Assembly: GCA_008501835.1 (NCBI GenBank)
Contig: QQUB01000092.1
Span: 1-5,856, forward strand
Direction of reading: 5' to 3'
DNA length: 5,856 nucleotides
Source of the DNA: Bacteroidota bacterium
GTDB taxonomy: Bacteria; Bacteroidota; Bacteroidia; Chitinophagales; Saprospiraceae
Positions 1 through 5,815 of this stretch are shown in pieces (the first letter of the stretch is position 1; every line of letters starts with the position of its first letter). The position numbers and the translations under genes were made by a program. The notes under the pieces are model-generated. The model was given only the letters and a program-made list of their open reading frames with translations, had not been told where the DNA came from and ran no database searches.

Positions 1-720
1 GCTATCTCCCCCATCAGTTGATCTATAAACACCTTCGGTTGTTGCCGCATAAATAATCTCCGGGTTGGAGGGAGCAATCCTGATGGCCCAGACTCCGTGA
101 TTTTGATCGAGCGTCCAGTCGAGACTTTTTTCCCAACTCACTCCACCATCGGTAGATTTTAAGATTCCGATTCCAAAACTTCCTCGAGTATTCCTGAAAG
201 CAGCTCCTGTCCCGGCAGCATAATAATTATAAACTTCTCCTGTCCCGATAAAAATGGTCATCGAATCTCCGGGAGCATAAGTAATGCTACTGACTCCCAA
301 AACTGGAAAATCGATATGTACTCTTTCCCAGGCATCAACACCTGTGCCGCCCGAATAGCTTCGCCAAAGTCCGCCACTTGCTGAACCTGCTAATATGGTA
401 TTCGGATTTTGCGGATTCATGGCTAACGCCAGCGTCCTGCCTCCCCGATTGTGAGGGCCCATGGTTTCCCAGGGATCCACCTCCTCTCTCATGGAAGGCA
501 CAGCTTCTGGCATATCCTGTATCGCTTCCCAGGCAGCATAATAGGATCGTTCGGGTAATTTTTCAAAAGGAAAAATCTGGCGATCACCCAGGAAGTTCAA
601 GGCTTCGTAGGCACCTGAAATTTTCTTCGTTTGTTGAATGGGTTGCTTTTGTTCACAGGAAATCAGCAAACAGGCAACTAGTACTAAAAGGTAGGTTGTT
701 AAAGAGAAAAGGTTTTTCAT
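1..720 (-). CDS. BNR/Asp-box (sortilin/VPS10-like) beta-propeller lipoprotein, N-terminal part, runs off window
   Basis: An open frame starts at ATG 720-718 and stays open for 240 codons to the window edge, so the C-terminus is missing. Residues 1-21 are a lipoprotein signal: K2, a hydrophobic stretch, then lipobox L19-I20-S21-C22, so Cys22 should be lipidated. Residues 81-121 hold the block W-E-T-M-G-P-H-N-R-G-G-R-T followed by NPQNPNTILAGSASGGLWRS, a hallmark of Bacteroidota secreted propellers of the sortilin/VPS10 and BNR glycosyl-hydrolase-like type. A clear Asp box (S189-x-D191-x-G193-x-x-W196) follows, and a second begins at S234-T-D-G-G at the edge. An expected Asp box near 121-131 is degenerate (SYSGGTGVDAW). 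Such proteins are usually several hundred to about 1000 residues long; many are annotated as glycosyl hydrolases, but no catalytic function can be assigned. The leader has no Shine-Dalgarno sequence. Lipoprotein and fold are well supported; the substrate or partner is unknown. Confidence 0.87.
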   Translation of the reverse strand, partial: MKNLFSLTTYLLVLVACLLISCEQKQPIQQTKKISGAYEALNFLGDRQIFPFEKLPERSYYAAWEAIQDMPEAVPSMREEVDPWETMGPHNRGGRTLALAMNPQNPNTILAGSASGGLWRSYSGGTGVDAWERVHIDFPVLGVSSITYAPGDSMTIFIGTGEVYNYYAAGTGAAFRNTRGSFGIGILKSTDGGVSWEKSLDWTLDQNHGVWAIRIAPSNPEIIYAATTEGVYRSTDGGDS

Positions 721-800
721 AGCTAGTAAACTTTAAATAATTGTCATTGCGAACTTTGCGCATTCCTTGCGCCCCTTGCGGTTAAATATTATTAGCTAGT
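720..800. repeat. 8-bp direct repeat TAGCTAGT bracketing a 65-bp segment
   Basis: TAGCTAGT occurs at 720-727 and again at 793-800. The 65 bp between them contain the TTGCG array, with a TTAAATA-type AT-rich tract at each inner end (732-741 and 782-790). This resembles a small inserted segment with a duplicated target, but each copy contains the palindrome CTAG and the left copy overlaps the start codon of the lipoprotein gene, so chance is quite possible. The repeat itself is read directly; the insertion reading is inference. Confidence 0.35.
747..780. repeat. Degenerate TTGCG short-repeat array
   Basis: TTGCG occurs four times, at 747-751, 756-760, 767-771 and 776-780, with start-to-start spacing of 9, 11 and 9 bp, and is followed by GTTAAA. 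A fifth, isolated TTGCG lies at 843-847. From memory, similar runs (CTTTGCG units ending in GGTTAAA) recur between genes in Bacteroidota genomes, with no known function. The array lies 27-60 bp upstream of the lipoprotein start codon, so it falls within that gene's leader or promoter region. It is too short and too irregular for a CRISPR array. Confidence 0.55.
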
Positions 801-850
801 CCTGCGAATAAGAGAAATACGGACAGAACAGCAGATGGAGCTTTGCGACA

Positions 851-873
851 TCCCGCACACGTAAGTGTCGGGA
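851..873 (-). terminator. Hairpin downstream of the GGT-family gene, possible terminator
   Basis: TCCCG-C-ACAC-GTAA-GTGT-CGGGA can fold as a 9-bp GC-rich stem with one bulged C and a four-base loop. On the plus strand the loop is GUAA (GNRA class); on the transcribed minus strand it is UUAC. The hairpin begins about 55 nt past the stop codon of the GGT-family gene and precedes the lipoprotein gene, which suits a terminator or a 3'-end stabiliser. No T-run follows on either strand, so a classical intrinsic terminator is not proven. Confidence 0.35.
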
Positions 874-876
874 ACG

Positions 877-904
877 AATATCCAATATCCAATGTAGAAG
901 TTTC
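877..904. repeat. AATATCC tandem heptamer, intergenic repeat fragment
   Basis: Two exact tandem copies of AATATCC (877-883, 884-890) are followed by AATGTAGAAGTTT. Read on the minus strand this is AAACTTCTACATTGGATATTGGATATT, about 25 nt beyond the stop codon of the GGT-family gene. I recall near-identical (AATATCC)n-AATGTAGAAG strings between genes of Bacteroidota, but cannot confirm that without a search. No protein or known RNA explains it. Confidence 0.45.
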
Positions 905-928
905 TGGAAAAATATTCACTCCCCAGCC

Positions 929-2617
929 TTAATAGCCGATCGCAGAACCATCCTTTCTTGACTCGGAAGCACCGTAGTAAACTTTATTTTCCTCATCCCA
1001 CATGATGGCCTGGTAACCGCCGTAACCACCAACCGAACTTCCCAGTTTATGCCCCTTCTTCATCAACTCCCGACGCACCAGATCACTAAATCCATTTTCC
1101 AGATTAAGTGTACCTCCGTTGGTCATCAATTCACCAGTAGGCTGCGAAGAACCTGAATGCCTGATCCGAGGTGCATCCCCCGCTTCCTGGATATTCATGC
1201 CAAAATCGATCATATTGATCAGCACCTGGGTATGCCCCTGGGGCTGCATAGCTCCCCCCATCACACCAAAGCTTAGGTACGGTTTTCCATCCTTGGTCAC
1301 AAACCCCGGTATAATGGTATGAAACGGCCGTTTTCCAGGTTCATAGACATTGTAATGATCTTCCTGTAAAGTGAATAATTCTCCCCTGTCCTGTAACACA
1401 AATCCAAGGCCTGTTGGGGTCATACCGGAACCCATGCCACGGTAATTACTTTGGATCAGGGAGATCATATTGCCCCATTTATCGGCAACTGTGAGATAGA
1501 TCGTATTACTCGTTTCCAGTTTGCCCGCATCATAACGGCGGGCGGCACGTTCCTTGATGAGTTTTTGTCTCTCTTTACCGTATTCTTTTGAGATCAGAAC
1601 ATTGTAATCAAGGTCGTGAAAATCAGTATCAGCATAGTATTTGGCACGGTCCTCAAAGGCCAGTTTTTTGGCTTCTGTCAATACGTGAATATAATCCGTA
1701 CTACCAAAGCCCATTTCCGCGATATCATACTGTTCGAGAATATTCAGCATTTGAAGGGCAGCAATCCCCTGTCCGTTAGGTGGTAATTCCCACACATCAT
1801 ATCCTCGGTAATTGGTTGACATTGGCTCGACCCATTCAGATTTATGAGCTGCCAGGTCTTCATAGGACAGGAACCCGTCATTTTCCTTCATGTATTGATC
1901 AATTACCCGGGCGATCTCTCCTTTGTAGAAAACATCTCTTCCTCCTTTGGCGATCTTTTCCAGCGTATTCGCGAGGTAAGGATTCTTGAAAACTTCTCCT
2001 TTTTCGGGTCCTCTCCCATCAATGGTAAAAATCTCCTTGAAACCAGGATATTTGGATAAAAACGGAGCAGAACGTTTCCAGTAATAAGAAATCAGTTCAG
2101 ACACAGGAAAACCTTTTCTGGCATAATCAATAGCCGGTGCGAGGACCTGCTCCATTTCCATGCTACCGAATTTCCCATGCAATTCAAACCATCCATCCAC
2201 ACAACCAGGTACAGAAACAGGCAGTGGTCCATGAGAAGGAATACTTTCGTAACCATTGTCTTTGAACCATTGCAATGTCAAACTTTTAGGTGATCGGCCG
2301 CTGGCATTCAAGCCATAAAGCTTTTGGGTTTTGGCATCCCAAACGATCGCATATAAATCCCCGCCAATACCATTTCCGGTAGGTTCCATTAAACCAAGCG
2401 TTGCATTAGCTGCAATAGCCGCATCAATGGCATTTCCTCCGGCTTTGAGGATATCAATGGCCACCATACTCGCCAATGGTTGAGAAGTGCAGGCCATCCC
2501 ATTTTGTGCAATGACTTCTGACCGGGTAGCGAAAGGATGCCCGGTTAAGCGGTCTTGTGCCATAATTGTGATATTGAAAATAAGAGACAGACAGAAAAGT
2601 GTAAAAAGACGTGACAT
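929..2617 (-). CDS. Secreted gamma-glutamyltransferase-family enzyme (Ntn hydrolase, YwrD/acylase-like subgroup)
   Basis: This 562-residue protein is close to the usual length of gamma-glutamyltransferase (about 580). Residues 1-20 form a Sec signal peptide with likely cleavage at A20|Q21, so it should act in the periplasm or outside the cell. The family core is complete: GNGIGG at 81-86, the PAxxYARKGFPV block, and an autocleavage site before Thr372 (T-I-Y-L-T-V-A-D-K, aligning with TTHYSVVDK of the E. coli enzyme). Self-cleavage would give a large subunit (21-371) and a small one (372-562). Oxyanion glycines are at 454-455, and the C-terminus ASESRKDGSAIGY is typical. Donor-site motifs differ from classical GGT: SGRSP at 106-110, LQDRG at 408-412 in place of the QMDDFS region, and PGKRPFHTIIP in place of PxKRxLSSMxP, with a shortened lid loop. 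These are marks of the YwrD/cephalosporin-acylase-like branch, so glutathione may not be the substrate. ATG 2617 is preferred over an upstream in-frame TTG at 2635 because it places the signal peptide at the N-terminus. Confidence 0.92.
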   Translation of the reverse strand: MSRLFTLFCLSLIFNITIMAQDRLTGHPFATRSEVIAQNGMACTSQPLASMVAIDILKAGGNAIDAAIAANATLGLMEPTGNGIGGDLYAIVWDAKTQKLYGLNASGRSPKSLTLQWFKDNGYESIPSHGPLPVSVPGCVDGWFELHGKFGSMEMEQVLAPAIDYARKGFPVSELISYYWKRSAPFLSKYPGFKEIFTIDGRGPEKGEVFKNPYLANTLEKIAKGGRDVFYKGEIARVIDQYMKENDGFLSYEDLAAHKSEWVEPMSTNYRGYDVWELPPNGQGIAALQMLNILEQYDIAEMGFGSTDYIHVLTEAKKLAFEDRAKYYADTDFHDLDYNVLISKEYGKERQKLIKERAARRYDAGKLETSNTIYLTVADKWGNMISLIQSNYRGMGSGMTPTGLGFVLQDRGELFTLQEDHYNVYEPGKRPFHTIIPGFVTKDGKPYLSFGVMGGAMQPQGHTQVLINMIDFGMNIQEAGDAPRIRHSGSSQPTGELMTNGGTLNLENGFSDLVRRELMKKGHKLGSSVGGYGGYQAIMWDEENKVYYGASESRKDGSAIGY

Positions 2618-2728
2618 ATGTAAAGCTTTTTCCAATACTAGTTTTATCCAAACTTGAAAACATTAAGTTAAGGAAAAAGATCAAAAAGGCATTACAACTG
2701 TGCCGTAACCACTAAAGAAATGAAGAGA

Positions 2729-2742
2729 ATTGTCAACCGAAA
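2729..2742 (-). promoter_or_regulatory. Possible upstream element TTTCGGTTGACAAT (copy 1)
   Basis: On the minus strand this reads TTTCGGTTGACAAT, about 111 nt before the ATG of the GGT-family gene and just past the stop codon of the methyltransferase gene. It matches 13 of 14 bases of a sequence 35 nt upstream of the start of the 715-residue envelope gene (5816-5829). Both contain TTGACA, which could be a -35-like box, but no matching -10 or TAnnTTTG element lies at a proper distance, so a regulatory role is only a possibility. Confidence 0.2.
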
Positions 2743-2749
2743 GGCAATT

Positions 2750-3310
2750 TTACTCCTTCCTGCTCACCAATACAAATGCCGGCGGGACATTCACAGGAAT
2801 AAAGTCGATCTTCACATTACCAAAGATTCTTTCATAAGTCTTCTTTAAAACCAGGGAATAGTGCATCTGGATATATAGGCCACCTTTGACGAGATTGTCT
2901 TTACAAACATCCAGGATCTTGTAGGTAATTTCTTTGGACAAAGCTACAAAGGGGATGGCTGAAACAATGAATTCTACTTTGGGAAGGCCAAGTTTTTTGA
3001 GATGATCCGGAAGGTGTTCGGCAGAATCTTCAATGAGGATCATGCGGTCATCATCAATTTTCTCCCGCACCTTTTGGCAGAATTTCTGGTTCACTTCAAA
3101 AACCAGCAACTTGGCATCCGGGCGCATTTTTTTGAGGATATGCTTGGTAATGACCCCGTCCCCGGCACCGAGCTCAACGATTAATGTAGCATTCTCAAAA
3201 TCAACAGGTTTGATCATGCCACGGCATAAAAACTTTGAACTATGGGTAACGGAACCCGTTGTTTTCATATTCTTGATACTCTCCCGGAAAAACTGAATCC
3301 TACGCTTCAT
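2750..3310 (-). CDS. Class I SAM-dependent methyltransferase, PmtA-like (probable phospholipid N-methyltransferase family)
   Basis: This is a 186-residue cytosolic protein with no signal peptide or membrane helix. The N-terminal stretch (QFFRES... to HSSKFLCRGM, residues 6-32) is basic and aromatic and matches the lead helix of PmtA-type enzymes, which bind membranes through it. Then come SAM motif I VELGAGDG (45-52), the acidic end of strand 2 FEVN (E72), EDSAE (94-98), the substrate-side motif VSAIPF (116-121; VSGLPL in PmtA relatives) and the terminal NVPPAFV (174-180; NLPPAxV in relatives). The family makes phosphatidylcholine or methylated phosphatidylethanolamines, but Bacteroidota members are also labelled rRNA adenine methyltransferase family, so the substrate is inferred. 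ATG 3310 is chosen over an in-frame ATG at 3445 because homology begins there, the length fits, and a TAnnTTTG promoter element lies between the two. It is separated from neighbours by 132 and 323 bp, so is probably transcribed alone or with the downstream GGT-family gene. Confidence 0.82.
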   Translation of the reverse strand: MKRRIQFFRESIKNMKTTGSVTHSSKFLCRGMIKPVDFENATLIVELGAGDGVITKHILKKMRPDAKLLVFEVNQKFCQKVREKIDDDRMILIEDSAEHLPDHLKKLGLPKVEFIVSAIPFVALSKEITYKILDVCKDNLVKGGLYIQMHYSLVLKKTYERIFGNVKIDFIPVNVPPAFVLVSRKE

Positions 3311-3329
3311 GCTGTGCTGATTGTGGATG

Positions 3330-3337
3330 CAAATATA
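3330..3337 (-). promoter_or_regulatory. Candidate Bacteroidota -7 promoter element TATATTTG
   Basis: On the minus strand TATATTTG matches the TAnnTTTG consensus of the primary sigma factor in Bacteroidota exactly. It ends 19 nt before ATG 3310, which predicts transcription starting roughly 12-15 nt before the methyltransferase start. No good TTG box is visible 17-20 nt further upstream, so the match is partial. It supports the short start of the methyltransferase. Confidence 0.4.
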
Positions 3338-3346
3338 ATGAAATAT

Positions 3347-3357
3347 GGTTACTGGTT
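3347..3357 (-). repeat. CCAGTAAC-type repeat, inverted copy
   Basis: The minus strand reads AACCAGTAACC here, identical over 11 bp to the plus strand at 3621-3631. The two form a perfect 11-bp inverted pair enclosing 263 bp. This copy lies in the promoter region of the methyltransferase gene. Confidence 0.45.
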
Positions 3358-3460
3358 GCAGGTTCCTTGTTACGGATAGATATAATTCCTTATTGCATGG
3401 ATGAACATGTATCACAACCTGATAAGCGTCATTTAGATGAGGCAATTTCCTTGATTAGTG

Positions 3461-3490
3461 TCTCGCAGATATCGCAGAAGAACGCAGATC
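3461..3490. repeat. CGCAGA short-repeat cluster
   Basis: CGCAGAT at 3464-3470, CGCAGAA at 3473-3479 and CGCAGAT at 3483-3489 recur every 9-10 bp, and a related CAGCGAAAG follows at 3513-3521. On the minus strand the cluster reads ATCTGCGTTCTTCTGCGATATCTGCGAGA in total. I recall almost the same run (ATCTGCG units ending in GAGA) between genes in many Bacteroidota genomes. Its function is unknown, and it is too short and spacerless for a CRISPR array. Confidence 0.55.
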
Positions 3491-3608
3491 TATTTGGAAA
3501 TTATGGACTATATCAGCGAAAGTCGGTATAATCCGGTGATATAAAACGAACTTTCACATTGAAGTTAATACCTATATTTTTGAAACGTCCGAATACCAAA
3601 ACGAACAG

Positions 3609-3631
3609 CCAGTAACTTGAAACCAGTAACC
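3609..3631. repeat. CCAGTAAC direct repeat just past the envelope gene stop
   Basis: CCAGTAAC occurs at 3609-3616 and 3623-3630, 14 bp apart start to start. On the minus strand this is GGTTACTGG-TTTCAA-GTTACTGG, beginning a few bases after the TAG stop of the 715-residue envelope gene. A third, inverted copy lies at 3347-3357. Repeats of this sequence between genes are familiar to me from Bacteroidota, with no known role. Confidence 0.5.
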
Positions 3632-3633
3632 AA

Positions 3634-5781
3634 CTACCCCCTCAGATAATTATTCAAATCCGGAAATTCCCGAACGTTACTTTTAGCCTCATTTTTATCA
3701 GCTCGTTTGCCATGAATAAATGGAACGACATAGGCTCCTTTCTGTCCAAGTCTTTGCATTTTTAAAGCAAAGGCTTTGGCATCTTCAAACCTTTCAAAAG
3801 CTCCCACAGTGTAACGGTAATAAGCAAAGTCCGGAAGTTTTTCGATCATCGGATACGGCTGTTGGTCCAGTACAGGTCGGTTCAACATCTTGGTCGCTGA
3901 AGAGATCTGCACTTTGTAAAAGAGCCCTTTCGAAGTGACCATTGTTGAGGTTGCAGATCTCTGATCCTTTCCAATTACCGGAAGCTCTCCTCTTGAAGTC
4001 ATGCCTTCCATTCCTGAAAAAGCAAACTCCATAACATAAGGATCCGTCTGGCCGGTTTTACTACCATCCAGGGCCCTCATGAAGATATTTTTGGCAGAAA
4101 CGCCCCGATCCTGCAGAAAATCTGCAGCTTCTTCTGCATAATTGATGGCCCTGAATAATCGCTGAGGCACTTTTCCGGATCTGTTGGTGTACACCGAAAC
4201 AACCACAGTAAGTGCCGGATCACGGGAAATGGCTCCTGCTATGCCTTCCAATTTACTCTTATGGGCATAGCTAAGCCTGGAGTTTCCATCAAGGAAAAGC
4301 GGTCCATAGGCTGAATTGTCAGCAGCATTCGTAACTGTTGGAGTAACAGGTTCTTCTTGACCAAATGGATCTTCTTCTTCAAAGCCTGTTGGTTTGCTGA
4401 TGATAATGGGCTTTTCGTACTCTTTTACCTTGGGAGCTGGTGGAACATAAGCCACAACAGGCGGTTCCACCTCGGGCAAATATTCCTGAAAATAGGCGAT
4501 ATAAATATCCCGTTCGCCAAACCCATCCTTCCGGGAAGAAGACAAATAGGCGGTGAAGCCGTCCCGGGTGAGTCGGAAACCTGTATCGTCACCAGCCGAA
4601 TTTAATGGAAGGCCCATATTGAAGGGTGCACTCCATTGTCCTGTTTTCTGGTTGTAAACAGTTTTAAAAATGTCCATTCTACCAATACTTTTCCGACTGT
4701 CATTGGAACTAAAGTACAAGGCTTTGCCATCCGGAGCCAGAAAAGGAGTGGTTTCATCATAATTCGAATTGATATTCGGCCCCATATTTTCAGGGGCTGT
4801 CCAGTATCCTTTCAGGAAAACCGTTTTGTAAAGATCATATCCGCCAAATCCTCCAGGACGACGGCTGGAAAAAATGAGTAAGGTGTCGTTATAAAGGAAT
4901 AATTCTTTATCTCCGTTAGCCACATCTACAGGAGCCAGAAAGGGAGTAGAATTCAGGGTGCGGTTTTCCATGGTTTTAAAGGTATCGGCCACGATCTGTC
5001 CCGTGCGTTGGCTCCATCCTTTAAAATAATACATCACAGTTCCATCTGAATTAAAGTCAAGCAGGATTTCATGTTGCGGACTATTGAGCAAATAGTGCAT
5101 AGGTTCCGTACCGGCCCATTGACCGTTGGTCACCGCACAACTGTACATATCACTCATAAAATGTCCAAAACGGTCATCCGGGCGGTTTTGATCATCCCTT
5201 GGTCCTCCGTTATTACCAAATCTCTCCGAAGAGAAATACAATTTATTGCTGTTATTACGACTAGGAACCGGTCCGAATTCATCTCCTGCTGTATTGACGC
5301 CATTTCCAAGGTTCTCCACAATAGCTAACTGTTGCCGGTAAAGAATATCAATACCGTTGGAACATCGCCGAATCTCCTCACGGACCATCTGTCGATGCGG
5401 ATGATCCGGACGAATAGTACGCAGATACAGTTTGTAATAATCAGCCGCTTCATTGAACTGATGCATGGCATGATAGATCTTTCCCATATACAGCCAGCAT
5501 TCCGGATAGGGCTCCTTCTTTTCTCCGGTAATCTCTTCCAGCAACTCCAGAGCAATATCCAAATGATTCAACTGGAACTGACAAACGGCAATCAATAATC
5601 TTGCCTCTTTATCCTGCCTGGAGAGCTTTTTAGAACTACTTAGAATTGCCAGTGCTTCTGAATACTTTTCATGGTAAAAAAACTCCTTAGCCTGACTCAG
5701 TTTCTGGCGGGAGTTTTGCGCTTCCACCTGCACCGGCAGAACCATTATTAAGAGGAGTAGATAGGGTAGAAATTTTTGCAT
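3634..5781 (-). CDS. Exported TPR / PD40 beta-propeller / OmpA-like / SPOR-like envelope protein
   Basis: This is a complete 715-residue protein starting at ATG 5781. Residues 1-21 are a Sec signal peptide (cleavage near VEA|Q22); no lipobox Cys is present. Residues 26-120 are helical TPR-like repeats (LSQAKEFFYHEKYSEALAIL, then CWLYMGKIYHAMHQFNEAADYY). Residues 150-430 form a PD40/TolB-like propeller: at least four repeats, each with a [D/T]-x-x-P/G, 'LYFSS' and 'GGYDLY/GRMDIF/ERDIYI' pattern, separated by NMGxxxNS. A Pro/Glu-rich linker follows (432-485), then an OmpA C-terminal-like domain (493-590) and a SPOR-like domain (620-692; FYKVQISS ... YYRYTVGAF ... GAYVVPF). Related TPR-PD40-OmpA proteins in Bacteroidota include PorE of the type IX secretion system, but that protein is a lipoprotein, and no type IX partner gene (such as a PorP/SprF-like one) is in this window, so a secretion role is inference. 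The likely role is a periplasmic or outer-membrane scaffold touching peptidoglycan. The leader is A-rich without a Shine-Dalgarno sequence. Confidence 0.88.
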   Translation of the reverse strand: MQKFLPYLLLLIMVLPVQVEAQNSRQKLSQAKEFFYHEKYSEALAILSSSKKLSRQDKEARLLIAVCQFQLNHLDIALELLEEITGEKKEPYPECWLYMGKIYHAMHQFNEAADYYKLYLRTIRPDHPHRQMVREEIRRCSNGIDILYRQQLAIVENLGNGVNTAGDEFGPVPSRNNSNKLYFSSERFGNNGGPRDDQNRPDDRFGHFMSDMYSCAVTNGQWAGTEPMHYLLNSPQHEILLDFNSDGTVMYYFKGWSQRTGQIVADTFKTMENRTLNSTPFLAPVDVANGDKELFLYNDTLLIFSSRRPGGFGGYDLYKTVFLKGYWTAPENMGPNINSNYDETTPFLAPDGKALYFSSNDSRKSIGRMDIFKTVYNQKTGQWSAPFNMGLPLNSAGDDTGFRLTRDGFTAYLSSSRKDGFGERDIYIAYFQEYLPEVEPPVVAYVPPAPKVKEYEKPIIISKPTGFEEEDPFGQEEPVTPTVTNAADNSAYGPLFLDGNSRLSYAHKSKLEGIAGAISRDPALTVVVSVYTNRSGKVPQRLFRAINYAEEAADFLQDRGVSAKNIFMRALDGSKTGQTDPYVMEFAFSGMEGMTSRGELPVIGKDQRSATSTMVTSKGLFYKVQISSATKMLNRPVLDQQPYPMIEKLPDFAYYRYTVGAFERFEDAKAFALKMQRLGQKGAYVVPFIHGKRADKNEAKSNVREFPDLNNYLRG

Positions 5782-5815
5782 GTTGTTTTAATATTTGGGC
5801 TGAGGGGACCTGTTC

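Larger units (their letters stand above)
3311..3633. other. 323-bp gene-free gap with repeats and a promoter
   Basis: The gap lies between the stop codon of the 715-residue envelope gene and the start of the methyltransferase gene. It contains CCAGTAAC repeats at both ends, a CGCAGA repeat cluster near the middle (3461-3490), and a candidate Bacteroidota promoter at the methyltransferase end. I see no tRNA, no strong hairpin with a T-run, and no convincing small gene. The open frame that extends the methyltransferase to 3445 lacks family similarity over its extra 45 residues. Confidence 0.6.

Noticed and set aside
378..722. Plus-strand open frame of 114 codons
   Set aside because: It lies opposite the well-supported lipoprotein frame, has no recognisable domain, and its composition looks like an antisense shadow.
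747..780. CRISPR-like reading of the TTGCG and CGCAGA arrays
   Set aside because: Units are only 5-7 bp with 2-6 bp between them; there are no spacers and no cas genes.
929..1000. Type IX secretion C-terminal sorting domain on the GGT-family protein
   Set aside because: The protein ends within its own family fold (ASESRKDGSAIGY) with no extra C-terminal domain.
2618..2635. Upstream in-frame TTG start giving a 568-residue GGT-family protein
   Set aside because: It would add MEKALH before the signal peptide and uses a rare start codon; ATG 2617 gives a normal Sec signal at the N-terminus.
2454..2684. Minus-strand 76-codon frame over the start of the GGT-family gene
   Set aside because: It overlaps the real gene in another frame and shows no domain; it is a shadow.
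3311..3445. N-terminal extension of the methyltransferase to 231 residues
   Set aside because: The extra 45 residues show no family similarity and the frame runs through a TATATTTG promoter element; the open frame looks accidental.
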